This document shows, in pieces, positions 28,120-37,742 of a stretch of 57,433 nt of DNA. A program made the translations under genes and the position numbers. Within the stretch, counting starts at the first letter, position 1, and each line of letters opens with the position of its first letter. The DNA comes from a virus. The notes below the pieces were generated by a model that ran no database searches, was not told the origin of the DNA, and worked only from the letters and a program-made list of their open reading frames with translations. The stretch is from positions 1 to 57,433 of the IMG/VR virus record IMGVR_UViG_3300033145_001062; one strand, given 5' to 3'.

Positions 28120-31103
28120 TATCGCCCTCCCCTCCTGGCTTCTTGCCTCTCTACAGCAGCAAATATTTTCTCAGCAGCCGTATTTATTGTATAGTCATCA
28201 AGTTTTTGAGCGTAAATATTTATAATATTAGTCATTGTAGCCCCTGTATTTAAATTAGCATTTTGAGGAGATGATGGACTCAATGACAATGAGCTTAAAT
28301 TTTTTGATGGAATAAAATATTCTGGTTCCGATGGCGTTCCGTGTGCCATAACCAATTGAGGCGATGTTATAACCGCACCCGATGAGGCCCCCTGGAGCTT
28401 TTTTATGAGTTTAGAAATTCTGCCTAAGAGAATATTTGAGGAATCAAGCTTTCTACATATTGCATCCTGTTGCTTCCAAACTAAATCTTCTAATAGTCTA
28501 TTAGTATAATCTAAATTTACTGATGGCTTAAGAGCATTGAAAATGGCCGCCACGCCAAGGGCAAGAATTCCCAATGCGCCTATCGTAGATAATAAAGAGG
28601 TTGCGGCAGTTCCGGTTGTTGTAATTATACCAGCAGCACCTGTGGCAGCTCCGCCAATCCCATCTGTTATTTTTTTGCCAATGTCAGTAATGCTTGTAAG
28701 AATATTAGATACAAATTTAGTTGTCCATTTTGCTATCATCTGACCTACCATATCTGCAAATTGGACAACAACAGCATCCCAGATTCCTTTTAATCCATCC
28801 TTTAGAGATGTCGCCCCTCTCAGAACCTCGCTTATCGTAGAAGCCCATTTAGTTTGCAAACCATCCGCCATTTCGTCCCAGGCAGATTTTGTTTTTTTTG
28901 CTGCATCCTCAGCTTTATCAGGAATGCTTCCCAGTCCATACCCCATATCTTCAAGAACAGTGTTAGCTGTATCTCCAAAGTCTATCCATTCTTCCGCATC
29001 ATCTTCAATTGCCATATCAAGGTCACTAAACTCATCTTTCAAGGCGCTTATTTTGCCCTTTAGCTCTACAGCCTGATTAATAAACGTTTGCCAGGCAGCT
29101 TCACCTTTAAAAACTTTTGCCATTAAATCCCAGTATTTAGATTCTAATTTTTCAACTTCTGTCCTTTCATCTTTGATTTTGGGGATAATTCTTGTTGTTT
29201 CATCGAAATTTTCTTTCTGGGCATCAATTAAGGCTTCAAGGGCTAATTTACGTTTTTCTAATTGATCAATTAATTTTGGGGTTAAATTGGCCTTGTCCCT
29301 TAATGCGGCAGTAATTTTATTATATGCTTTAAAGAGCAAATCCAAGCTAGTTAATTCACCCCGCATTTTTTCAAGTTCCTTCTTTCGTTCTTCTGTAAGA
29401 GTTCCTTTAATTTTCGCAATTTCTATTAGATTGTCAATATAGGCGTCAACCCCCTTGGATAACATCGTATAGCTTTCACGCAACCCTCTCTGTGCCGTTT
29501 TTGTTGCATTTGTAATTCTATTTAATTTTCCCTCTGCAATGGCTGCCTCTTCAGCTGCCTTTTTAGCAATTTCGGCATTTTTCTTTACATAATTATAGGC
29601 AAGTTGTAGATTTTTTGCATGTTTTAGTGTCCCATCTGCCAACTTTTTCATAACCTTTGTAACATCACCATGATTGCGTTGGATAGCATTTGCAAATTCA
29701 TTGCTATGTAAAGTTGAATCTTTTATAGCAACCCAAAAAGCTCTTAGAGATACAACAGCATTTTCGGTTTCTTTTTCAAAATCGTAAACAGATTTTCCCA
29801 TATTTTTAAAATCTGCAATTATCCCTGGTATTCGACTTGCAATAATAGCAAGTCCCCCAATTACTATTCCAATTGGGCCTGATAATGCAGCAAGAGCCAC
29901 TTTTATTTTAGGCAAAATAACCAGCAATTTACCAAAAATCAGCAGAAGCGGGCCTGCTGCGGCTGCTAAACCAGCGACTGTAATAATTGTTTTTTTAGTG
30001 CCCTCTGAGAGCTTGTTGAACCACAAAACAGCAGGCTTGAGTTTGTTATCAACTAAGTCTTTAATCCCAGGGCCAAGAATCTTAAATATCTGAATTGCAG
30101 CCTCAGTCAATGCAGAGGTAAGCAGTTTAAAGCTACCCTTCAGCGTATTTATCTGCATCTCCGCCATTTTCGCAGCAGCTTCTGTACCGGTAATTTCTTT
30201 TTCAAATTTCCGGATCGCATCGCTTCCCTTTGAAAGGAGTGCAGCAAAAGCGGGTCCAGCTCTTACCCCGAATATTTCGATAATATTTTTTGTTGTTGCT
30301 CCCCGCTCACCTAAAATTTCAATAATATCAGCAAAATGTTTAGTTGTTGGGTCTATATCCTCAATAGTAAGTCCTAATTTTGCCAGGGTTTTTTGTGCTT
30401 CTGATGTAGGTTTCAATAATCGTGCAATTCCCATACGCAATGCAGTTCCTGCCATTGATGCTTCATAACCAGCATTATACAAAACCATCAATGTAGCAGC
30501 AGCCTCCTCTACGGATTTTCCCATGCTGTTAAAAATAGGCCCTACATAAGTCATTGATGTATTTAATTTCTCCAGAGTAGCCTGAGAATTGCTGATAGCT
30601 GCGGCAAAAACATTTGTTACTCGCTCTGCATCACCTGAGCCAAGCTGAAATTGATTAAGAGAAGCCACGACCGTATCTGTAGTAAAAGCTAAATTAGATT
30701 GAGTTGCAGCAGCTAGATCAAGAGTCGGCTTAATAGCCCTACCCATATCATTAACTTTCCAGCCAGCAGAGGCCATGAAATACATAGCATCGGCAGATTG
30801 TTTAGCTGAAAATACCGTAGTTTCACCCATTTCACGGGCAATCCCCTCCATCCGCTTAAGCTCTTCACCTGTTGCACCCGATACTGATGCAGCATTCATC
30901 ATTGACTGCTCAAAATCAGCTCCCATTTTAACAGCAGCAGCCCCCACGGCAAGGATAGGCAAAGTCACCATCATTGTCAGTTTCTTGCCGACAGCGGCAA
31001 ATCTTGCTCCGACCTTTACCATAGCCTTCTCTGCATCGGACATGCCTTTATAGAAGCGGTCTAATTTTGTGTCAAGAACAATAAAAAGTTCTCCGACTTT
31101 CAT
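28119..31103 (-). CDS. Tail tape measure protein, TP901 family, 994 aa
   Basis: Starts with GELFIVLDTKLDRFYKGMSD and continues with MGADFEQSMMNAASVSGATG and AKQSADAMYFMASAGW, the conserved core of TP901-type tape measures. Hydrophobic segments (about 365-425, and around 820-860) and long helices follow. It sets tail length and helps DNA delivery. It lies directly after the frameshifted chaperone pair. 994 residues would predict a tail of roughly 150 nm at the usual 0.15 nm per residue. Confidence 0.9.
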   Translation of the reverse strand: MKVGELFIVLDTKLDRFYKGMSDAEKAMVKVGARFAAVGKKLTMMVTLPILAVGAAAVKMGADFEQSMMNAASVSGATGEELKRMEGIAREMGETTVFSAKQSADAMYFMASAGWKVNDMGRAIKPTLDLAAATQSNLAFTTDTVVASLNQFQLGSGDAERVTNVFAAAISNSQATLEKLNTSMTYVGPIFNSMGKSVEEAAATLMVLYNAGYEASMAGTALRMGIARLLKPTSEAQKTLAKLGLTIEDIDPTTKHFADIIEILGERGATTKNIIEIFGVRAGPAFAALLSKGSDAIRKFEKEITGTEAAAKMAEMQINTLKGSFKLLTSALTEAAIQIFKILGPGIKDLVDNKLKPAVLWFNKLSEGTKKTIITVAGLAAAAGPLLLIFGKLLVILPKIKVALAALSGPIGIVIGGLAIIASRIPGIIADFKNMGKSVYDFEKETENAVVSLRAFWVAIKDSTLHSNEFANAIQRNHGDVTKVMKKLADGTLKHAKNLQLAYNYVKKNAEIAKKAAEEAAIAEGKLNRITNATKTAQRGLRESYTMLSKGVDAYIDNLIEIAKIKGTLTEERKKELEKMRGELTSLDLLFKAYNKITAALRDKANLTPKLIDQLEKRKLALEALIDAQKENFDETTRIIPKIKDERTEVEKLESKYWDLMAKVFKGEAAWQTFINQAVELKGKISALKDEFSDLDMAIEDDAEEWIDFGDTANTVLEDMGYGLGSIPDKAEDAAKKTKSAWDEMADGLQTKWASTISEVLRGATSLKDGLKGIWDAVVVQFADMVGQMIAKWTTKFVSNILTSITDIGKKITDGIGGAATGAAGIITTTGTAATSLLSTIGALGILALGVAAIFNALKPSVNLDYTNRLLEDLVWKQQDAICRKLDSSNILLGRISKLIKKLQGASSGAVITSPQLVMAHGTPSEPEYFIPSKNLSSLSLSPSSPQNANLNTGATMTNIINIYAQKLDDYTINTAAEKIFAAVERQEARRGGR

Positions 31104-31561
31104 TATCTTTTCCTCTTTTTCTCATGCAAAGCTTTGTAATCTTCCTCGTCAAAAATCTTCACCTTGCCATCCTTATCCGTTTTAAGAAGAGTCCAGAATT
31201 TCTTCTTATGAAATTGTAACATTTCTTGTGTTCTTTTTTCCTTTTCCTCTGGGTTTAACGGTGTTATAGCCTCTTTTTTTACCTCGTCTTTAAACCCAAC
31301 CAATTCATTTGCGCTGATATCCCTTTTATAAGTCTTGCCGGCTGTGTTAATAATCCACGATGAAATAAAAGCTGCACGTCTCCACTCTTGTTTATCCTTT
31401 TCTCTTTCTCTCTCAAAATACGCCTCCGCTATTTCAGCAAGCTCAACTGGTTTCAGCTTCCAAAATATGCCAGGCAAAATTCCGATTTTTAAGGCTAAGT
31501 TGTAACTTTCTTCGATGTAGTCTTTTTTGCTCCAGTCTTCGGTATCTTTGGCTTCACTATT
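31103..31561 (-). CDS. Tail assembly chaperone T part, reached by -1 frameshift
   Basis: This frame is open from the A10 run at 31560-31569 to the stop at 31103. Read in the -1 frame it gives NSEAKDTEDWSKKDYIEESY and onward, then PGIFWKLKPVELAEIAEAYF and a basic tail. It has no good start of its own (a TTG without a site). As in lambda G/GT and most siphoviruses, a fraction of ribosomes should slip to make a G-T fusion of about 269 residues, a chaperone of the tape measure. It lies just before the tape measure gene. Confidence 0.85.
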   Translation of the reverse strand, partial: NSEAKDTEDWSKKDYIEESYNLALKIGILPGIFWKLKPVELAEIAEAYFEREREKDKQEWRRAAFISSWIINTAGKTYKRDISANELVGFKDEVKKEAITPLNPEEKEKRTQEMLQFHKKKFWTLLKTDKDGKVKIFDEEDYKALHEKKRKR

Positions 31562-31911
31562 TTTTTTTTAGGGTTTTTAAAAAATGTGCTCTGCATGATT
31601 GCATCCATCAATTTCCCGCCCAACTCTTCCGGATTGTTCATAAAACAATTATCAAGAATTTTTCCAACCTCTTTGATCGTTATATCGGGTGTCTCGTCCA
31701 AAAGCCCAGCCCAAAGAAAACCACGCAATTCATATAATGGCAATACTATTCCTGATTTTTTATCTTTACCTTCCCCAGCAATGCTCACGAATTTCTGCAA
31801 ATCAAAAAATGATACTCCGCATTCTCTCTGAAGCTCTGCAAAGGCATTAAAGTCAAAACAAAGTCGCCTTTTTTTGTCTAACTGAATTGGTATAGATTTA
31901 ACTACTGGCAT
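31495..31911 (-). CDS. Tail assembly chaperone G part, 138 aa
   Basis: Begins MPVVKSIPIQLDKKRRLCFD, with FNAFAELQRECGVSFFDLQK, typical of tail chaperones and gene-transfer-agent homologues. The in-frame product ends with a lysine/threonine-rich tail after the slippery run. It works with the -1 product 31103-31561. Confidence 0.8.
   Translation of the reverse strand: MPVVKSIPIQLDKKRRLCFDFNAFAELQRECGVSFFDLQKFVSIAGEGKDKKSGIVLPLYELRGFLWAGLLDETPDITIKEVGKILDNCFMNNPEELGGKLMDAIMQSTFFKNPKKKIVKPKIPKTGAKKTTSKKVTT
31560..31569 (-). promoter_or_regulatory. Programmed -1 frameshift site (ten As)
   Basis: Ten consecutive A on the minus strand, read as AAA AAA AAA A in the G frame. Slipping back one base enters the T frame, which is open to 31103. 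The mod-3 relation of the two frames fits -1 exactly. Confidence 0.85.
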
Positions 31912-31935
31912 AATTTCTTACCTCCGTTTTCTTCT

Positions 31936-32355
31936 TTAGCTTGCTGAAATAGTCAGCGCATCGGTTCCTTCAAGTGTAAACGTGAACACAGCAGCTCCGG
32001 CATCTGGAGAAGGAAAATCCAAAGATGTCAGAAAAGCTTTGCCTGTAGCTGTCACAGCACCGTCAGCAAAAGTGAAAATAACATCAATATAAACAGTACC
32101 TATATTAGTGTCACGGTTCTGCCAATGCTCAACAAGTACTTTTTTGCCGATGTTTCCAGTAAAATAGTTGCCAGTACCTGTCATAGACCAATCCCTTGTT
32201 GAAGAAATCAATTGCCGCCAATAACCAGAATCTCTATTAGTCAAATCAACTACAGCCTGACCGCAATGCAAAGAAAAATCCGTACTTTCTGCAATTGCTG
32301 CACCCTCTACCGTGAGGGTTGCTAAATGACCTGTCATTCCTGATGTTTCTCCCAT
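31936..32355 (-). CDS. Major tail tube protein, 139 aa
   Basis: SGMTGHLATLTVEGAAIAES then DWSMTGTGNYFTG and KAFLTSLDFPSPDAGAAVFT is the beta-sandwich pattern of TP901-like tail tube proteins. It would stack in rings to form the flexible tail. Located between the tail terminator and the tail chaperones, the canonical place. AGGAGG start. Confidence 0.8.
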   Translation of the reverse strand: MGETSGMTGHLATLTVEGAAIAESTDFSLHCGQAVVDLTNRDSGYWRQLISSTRDWSMTGTGNYFTGNIGKKVLVEHWQNRDTNIGTVYIDVIFTFADGAVTATGKAFLTSLDFPSPDAGAAVFTFTLEGTDALTISAS

Positions 32356-32383
32356 AATATCCTCCTAAAAAATATATATATTT

Positions 32384-32815
32384 CTAAACAGGACTCATGT
32401 CCTGCCTAAATCTTAAAATTCCATGTCTTAAAAAAAGCTCAGGATTCTCTGGATCGAGCATAATTCCTGCGTAATCTAAATAAAAATGAATATTATAATA
32501 ACCTGTTATCGATAAAACAGACGATGTAAGCGCCTGAATAATATTATTCTGCATATCCGCACAAGCTTTGTCGCCTAGTCCGGAAGTCCGATCAACCCAA
32601 CTGTCAACCTGGAAGGCATTGTCCTCTCCCTCTGTATCTCTAGTTGTAAACTCTGCGGATTTTACTCCCATCAGCATACCAATAACATGATATGGGTATG
32701 CTGTATTGTCCGGTACATGATTATAAAATGAATATGAACTGGTTAAAGCATGAGTTGTCAATCGAGAATAAACTGCTGTTAAAAGTGCTGAAAATCCTAA
32801 TTTTCTTGTTGTCAT
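32384..32815 (-). CDS. Tail terminator protein (DUF3168-like), 143 aa
   Basis: FSALLTAVYSRLTTHALTSS with YPYHVIGMLMGV and FQVDSWVDRTSGLGDKACAD is typical of DUF3168 and lambda gpU-like tail completion proteins. It caps the tail tube and joins the head. Its normal partners (head closure and gp10-like genes) are separated from it by the sugar cassette at 32820-39823. Confidence 0.75.
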   Translation of the reverse strand: MTTRKLGFSALLTAVYSRLTTHALTSSYSFYNHVPDNTAYPYHVIGMLMGVKSAEFTTRDTEGEDNAFQVDSWVDRTSGLGDKACADMQNNIIQALTSSVLSITGYYNIHFYLDYAGIMLDPENPELFLRHGILRFRQDMSPV

Positions 32816-32819
32816 TTTA

Positions 32820-35006
32820 TTAAAACCTATTTATAACCCTGTGTATTTCATGTTTATTATTAAAATAATTATTTGACGATGATCGTCTAAAATAATTATA
32901 GTTTGAATCATGGATTGAATTCATATGAACTGCCTGAGCATTAAGACAACTTGCCACCTTCCATTTTGTTTTTTTCAATTCCAAAAAGAAATCTAAATGT
33001 TCCCATTCAACTTTGATTCTATTGTCCCACATGACATTATCAAAAACCGCTCTTTTAGCAAGAAAAAAATTAACAACTTGATCAGCATAAACATACATAG
33101 AGTCAATTGCCTTATATATTTTTTTTGCATTTGGGCGTCTAAAAAGCATTCCTCGGTCAATCTCAAATTGCACTCCCCTTTGATAGCTTTCGCTTGTTAG
33201 ATAATCGCCATTTTCTGAAAAAAGCATCCCAGAGCAAATACCTATATTTCTATTCATATCCAAAACACTTTTCATTTTAATAATAGATTCTGAATCCTGA
33301 AGTGCTATATCATCATCCATTATCAATATATAATCCTCTGTTGATTTTTTTATAATCTCATTTCTGCCAACTGATATTCCACTATTGAAGGGAAGTTTTA
33401 TTATCATATGACCATCATTTGTAAGCTGTTGATAGCGGTATTCCTTTTCAATGGAAATATCCCCATCATCAGCTATATAGAGCCTATAAGGAATTGATAA
33501 ATGTTCCTCTATCGAATCTATGGTTTTAAAAAGACTCTCCTCCCGCAAAAATGTTTTAATACCAACTGCTATTTTAGCATTATTTATTTTGGTTCTTTTT
33601 AAATTGCTTTTTACCGGCATAGTCACTATTTTGCCTTTTTTAAAAAAATCCTTATTAATGGCTTTGCAATCCTGCCAATATTTATAATTTCTATCAGGCG
33701 TTCTCCAATTGTCTCCATATCGTTCCCTAAGATATTGTTTTACAGGGAAAGGAACGAAACATCTTTTTCCACGAAAAAATATTTCCTGGAGATCCAAAAA
33801 AAGATTTTCTGAGAAAATAACCGGATAAAAAATCATATTTTTACCCCACCGCCCTTTATCATCGGGCCCAAAAACACCATGCCAGCGGAAATTGCCTTTG
33901 CGATAAAAGAAAAATAAATCAAGCTTTATGCCTTTTCTTTTAAAGCTTAGTTCAGTTTTCTTACCTTTATATTCCCATCCCTTATATAGGCTAAATCCGG
34001 CCTCCTGAAATTCTTTTTTAAAGGTTTCCCATAATCTAACATGTCGCCCATCCATGCCAATATCTATATCAGGGTCCCATCCGATAAAATTATTTTCCCT
34101 TATCGCACCTAAACATGTTCCTGCCTCCAGCCACCATTTGCACTTATGTTTATTAAGAATATTAATTGCAAGCTCTAAATTCTCATCTTTCATACTGTAA
34201 TCCGGAAACATAGAATCAAATGCAATAGGATTTTTTAAATTATAGGATGATACACTATATTTTATATTCCATTTTTTCCCAAACAATTTCCAGCCAGCAG
34301 GTCGCCCTCTATATTTTGTATAACCTGTTTTTATTACCATGTCTTTTTTATGATACATCCAAACATCCGGTGTATAAGCAACCTTCCAGGGTGTATCATA
34401 TTTTATGCGCAGGAAAAAATCTGAATGTTCAAATGCTGTTTTAAACTGATTATCCCATTTACAGCCTTCCCACACTATCCGCCTCATCATAAAAACATTC
34501 AGTATCAAATCACACAGGAAGTATTTAATTTTCCCGATTTTTTTCCACTCCGGATATTCAATTTTATTGATATAATGTGTATCATTTTCGATTTTTATAT
34601 TAGCTTCGTAATGCTGTTCTTTAACCTCATTAGTTTTTAATAGCCCGCCAACTATTCCGATTTTGTCTTTTTTATCCAGCACCTCTAACCACTTCTCAAG
34701 CTTAGTACCTTCGGTAAAAATAATATCATCTTCGCATACAACAATAGTTTTATATTTTTTTGGTATCAATTTAAGGCTTTCGTTTCTTACTCCACTCACC
34801 CCTAAATCAAATGGCAACTCAAATAGCTTGCATTTATGCTGCTGACAAAATTTCTTCTTTTGCTTATTCGGCTCTCCATTGTCGCCGATAAAAATGGCAA
34901 TTTCAGGGTAATATTTACGTATAGATTTAATACAGCGATAAAGGCACTCATCCCGCAGAAATGTTGTAACCATAATTGCAGTACTTTTAAAGCGATTTTC
35001 ATTCAT
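32820..35006 (-). CDS. Three-domain sugar-transfer protein: GT-A, LicD-like, GT-A
   Basis: 728 residues. The N-terminal GT-A fold (about 1-240) has VVCEDDIIF near 92. A central LicD-type domain has WWLEAGTCLGAIRENNFIGW (about 291-310) and DPDIDIGM. A second GT-A domain (about 480-728) has ILIMDDDIAL near 570. GT-A domains transfer sugars from nucleotide sugars at the DxD motif. LicD-type domains attach phosphocholine-like or other phosphodiester-linked groups. The triple fusion points to building a decorated glycan on one acceptor. First of a run of sugar genes in the structural operon. Confidence 0.75.
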   Translation of the reverse strand: MNENRFKSTAIMVTTFLRDECLYRCIKSIRKYYPEIAIFIGDNGEPNKQKKKFCQQHKCKLFELPFDLGVSGVRNESLKLIPKKYKTIVVCEDDIIFTEGTKLEKWLEVLDKKDKIGIVGGLLKTNEVKEQHYEANIKIENDTHYINKIEYPEWKKIGKIKYFLCDLILNVFMMRRIVWEGCKWDNQFKTAFEHSDFFLRIKYDTPWKVAYTPDVWMYHKKDMVIKTGYTKYRGRPAGWKLFGKKWNIKYSVSSYNLKNPIAFDSMFPDYSMKDENLELAINILNKHKCKWWLEAGTCLGAIRENNFIGWDPDIDIGMDGRHVRLWETFKKEFQEAGFSLYKGWEYKGKKTELSFKRKGIKLDLFFFYRKGNFRWHGVFGPDDKGRWGKNMIFYPVIFSENLFLDLQEIFFRGKRCFVPFPVKQYLRERYGDNWRTPDRNYKYWQDCKAINKDFFKKGKIVTMPVKSNLKRTKINNAKIAVGIKTFLREESLFKTIDSIEEHLSIPYRLYIADDGDISIEKEYRYQQLTNDGHMIIKLPFNSGISVGRNEIIKKSTEDYILIMDDDIALQDSESIIKMKSVLDMNRNIGICSGMLFSENGDYLTSESYQRGVQFEIDRGMLFRRPNAKKIYKAIDSMYVYADQVVNFFLAKRAVFDNVMWDNRIKVEWEHLDFFLELKKTKWKVASCLNAQAVHMNSIHDSNYNYFRRSSSNNYFNNKHEIHRVINRF

Positions 35007-36570
35007 TATTTAATATCTCCTTAACTAAGGGATGAGAGAATACAATTTCTTTTCTCTTAAAATGTTCCTGGCTTGTAAGATTATCAACTTTTTCCTTTTT
35101 CCATATTCTCGAGGAATACCAGTTATGATAAATCGTCGCCTTATCATTAATATAATACTCATCTCCCCACGCCCCATCATAGAATTTCTTTTTATTCGGT
35201 TCATATCCGGCAGGGATTCTCAAAACCTTATAACCTAAATTAATTACATCATAATAATTCTTGCGCCCTACATCATAACCATTCATGGGGGCAAAGCTCA
35301 GTTTGTTATCAATAAAGAATTTTGTTTCAAAGAATTGAAAACAGGCGTGGATTGGCTTTGTTCTCGGATTGCCTGTTACCCATTTTTTTGCTGCTTCCTC
35401 ATTATATAATTTTCCTTCAGGATCGCCGCCTTTAGCTGCTATAAGTTTTATTTTAGGATCAGAGTAAAATAGCTCTTTAAAATCATAGTCCCATTTACTA
35501 CGTTGAAGGTGTGCATCGATATCCAAAACCAGGCAAAAATATTCACTTGCTGTTCTAATAGCTAAATCTAATCCCCTTCCATGTCCTATATTTTTCCCTA
35601 AAAAAATGGTATTAACATCTTTTTGAGTTTCCAGCCATTCCTTAGAGCCATCTTCGGAAGCATTATCTATAATAATGATTTCATAGGGAAGGGCGGTAAA
35701 TTTTCTTACAGAATTTACCAATAGCTTCACCCAATCTAAACAGTTATAATTTACAGAAAGAATAGATACATTTATATCATTTACCACCCTTAATGTTTTG
35801 AGATTTTTCTTAATTGCTTTCCATCGTGGCGCAATCATGGGATGTTCAGGCCGGAAGTGATTGCGAGTTATGCCTCCATAATGTTTAACCCTTATATCCC
35901 AAAAATTCAAAGGCATTGGATGTATTTTATATTTGTTATTCGTCTCAAAAAGCACTTTTTCGGTGAACCTCCATGCTGTATCTCTGCTAACATTATCCTT
36001 TTTGACCTCTCTTTGACCTGGCGTTGTTATCACCAACCCAAGCTGAGAATAACCAGCTTTGTCGAATATATGCTTATATTTATAATCCTTATAGCTAATT
36101 CCGTTTTGCTGCCAATCATCTTCACCTTCAAATTCCCTGTAAAGATTGACATTGAGAAGCATAACGCAAGGCCAGTATACGGGGGCTATACAATGACCAT
36201 CTGCTGCAATTCCACCCCATCTAAATCTTGCAACGCCCAAATCATTAGCATTCCTAACCTTATTGGCCAGGAGTGAAAGCCAATCTCCCTGAATAATTTC
36301 ACAGTCACTATCCAAAAGACAGGCAAATTTTGTATCGCATTTTTTCAAAAGTGCTGACAAGGCTTGTCCATGTCCCAACTTGCGTTTGCTTTCTAAAAGC
36401 TTTATATCATTGCAATTTCTCAGGTATTCTTTATCTGCTGAGTCTTCAGGTGAAGAGTCCATGACAACAATTTTATAATCAATCCCTCTTGTTCGTTCAA
36501 TAATGCTCTCAATGCAGAGTTCTATAGCTTCATGTCCCTGATAGTTTGCAATCAAAATGGATATTGTCAA
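34999..36570 (-). CDS. Two-domain glycosyltransferase (family 2 type), 523 aa
   Basis: Two GT-A domains in tandem: MTISILIANYQGHEAIELCI with LLDSDCE near 85-91, and VSILSVNYNCLDWVKLLVNS with VLDIDAHL near 355. Both carry acidic metal-binding motifs. Such tandem enzymes can add alternating or successive sugars. It overlaps its neighbours, so it is expressed with the head-tail genes. Confidence 0.75.
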   Translation of the reverse strand: MTISILIANYQGHEAIELCIESIIERTRGIDYKIVVMDSSPEDSADKEYLRNCNDIKLLESKRKLGHGQALSALLKKCDTKFACLLDSDCEIIQGDWLSLLANKVRNANDLGVARFRWGGIAADGHCIAPVYWPCVMLLNVNLYREFEGEDDWQQNGISYKDYKYKHIFDKAGYSQLGLVITTPGQREVKKDNVSRDTAWRFTEKVLFETNNKYKIHPMPLNFWDIRVKHYGGITRNHFRPEHPMIAPRWKAIKKNLKTLRVVNDINVSILSVNYNCLDWVKLLVNSVRKFTALPYEIIIIDNASEDGSKEWLETQKDVNTIFLGKNIGHGRGLDLAIRTASEYFCLVLDIDAHLQRSKWDYDFKELFYSDPKIKLIAAKGGDPEGKLYNEEAAKKWVTGNPRTKPIHACFQFFETKFFIDNKLSFAPMNGYDVGRKNYYDVINLGYKVLRIPAGYEPNKKKFYDGAWGDEYYINDKATIYHNWYSSRIWKKEKVDNLTSQEHFKRKEIVFSHPLVKEILNNE

Positions 36571-37026
36571 TTATCCCTCCCACACTTTCCTGAGTTTTTT
36601 TGTCCTCCAGTCGCCATACCTTATCTTGAGATATTTTTCAACAGGATGGGGAACATTGTAATCTCTATTTTTATAATTCACTTTGTCAAAAGATTGGAGA
36701 AAAATTCGATCAGAAAATTCAAAATAAATGTCAAGCAATATACCATATTTAAGGAAATGCCTATTCTTGCCATATGTCCGCCTATTTATGAATCCATTTT
36801 TAATCAATTCTGCTGTAAGTTCCTCAAGTCCCCCTAATATTCCCACATCAATATCATTATCGCCGATTATATATCCACCATCCCTTACAAAGCCAAGACA
36901 ACTCCCATAAAGCAAAAATGTTTTAATTTTTAATCTCTCTGCTATATCCCAGTATTCATTTAACAATTTATCTGCAATATCTGGTATTTTACATGGGTCG
37001 ATATTCCCATATGGATGCCATCTCAT
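36571..37026 (-). CDS. LicD/nucleotidyltransferase-fold protein, 151 aa
   Basis: Start chosen at 37026 (ATGA overlap, TGGAG site). LLYGSCLGFVRDGGYIIGDN with DIDVGI is the LicD/fukutin motif (GSxLGxxR...DxD), and LLDIYFEF supplies the third acidic residue. Shorter than usual LicD proteins and lacking the C-terminal part. It resembles the central domain of the 728-residue protein, including the C-terminal KYLKIRYGDWRT. Confidence 0.75.
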   Translation of the reverse strand: MRWHPYGNIDPCKIPDIADKLLNEYWDIAERLKIKTFLLYGSCLGFVRDGGYIIGDNDIDVGILGGLEELTAELIKNGFINRRTYGKNRHFLKYGILLDIYFEFSDRIFLQSFDKVNYKNRDYNVPHPVEKYLKIRYGDWRTKKLRKVWEG

Positions 37027-37742
37027 TTTATACTCCAGTTGCTCCAATGTGTAATTTTTCGTGAAGCATGTTTCATGTAATATTTCTGATCTTCTGTCAG
37101 ATTTTCAGGATCAAGATACCAGTCTAAATGCCTTGCTGAATATGGAGCTAGAACCCTAGCTCCCCGCATCGGCCTTACCCATCGCTTTCCTGCCCTAATC
37201 ATCCCGAAAGTAGTATCAATAGGAGCAAACACGTATTTTATAATCTTATCTTCATACAGAATTGTATTTATCTTTCTTGAATGAAAATCTTTATGCCAAC
37301 CGCCGGAAAGCAACTTTTCTTTTTTCGGGTAACAATCTGGAATATCATCTATCCTCAACATCGGGCCAACTACGCTGATTTGCTTTATATTTTCCAGAAG
37401 ATAACTATAAACATCCAAAATATTACCCTCAATATTATCTAAAGCTATATCAGGGTCAGTCACTACATAATTGCTTTTAGGATGACTTTCGAAATAATTT
37501 TGAATAATCCCATCAATGCTATTGAGTTCAGCCTTTAAGCTGATTCTGTCTTGCCAGTATATTTTCATATTTTCATTTTCTAATTTTTTCAGAAAATCAA
37601 TCATGGGGCCGAAACTTGAACCAAAATCAATGATGACAACTTCAAAGGGTGTTTTGATATAATCATAGTAAGATTGCATTGACTTTTTCAGCGCCTCTAA
37701 TCTGTCACAAGTTATTATAAATATTGGTATCATCTTAATCAA
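37023..37742 (-). CDS. GT-A-type glycosyltransferase-like protein, 239 aa
   Basis: PIFIITCDRLEALKKSMQSY opens a GT-A-like Rossmann domain. VVTDPDIALDN near residue 93 takes the place of the DxD. KHASRKITHWSNWSIK ends it. Acceptor and donor unknown. Confidence 0.65.
   Translation of the reverse strand: MIKMIPIFIITCDRLEALKKSMQSYYDYIKTPFEVVIIDFGSSFGPMIDFLKKLENENMKIYWQDRISLKAELNSIDGIIQNYFESHPKSNYVVTDPDIALDNIEGNILDVYSYLLENIKQISVVGPMLRIDDIPDCYPKKEKLLSGGWHKDFHSRKINTILYEDKIIKYVFAPIDTTFGMIRAGKRWVRPMRGARVLAPYSARHLDWYLDPENLTEDQKYYMKHASRKITHWSNWSIK

Noticed and set aside
35842-36276. 144-codon plus-strand frame opposite a glycosyltransferase gene
   Set aside because: No start signal or domain. The minus-strand gene has clear GT-A motifs over the same bases.
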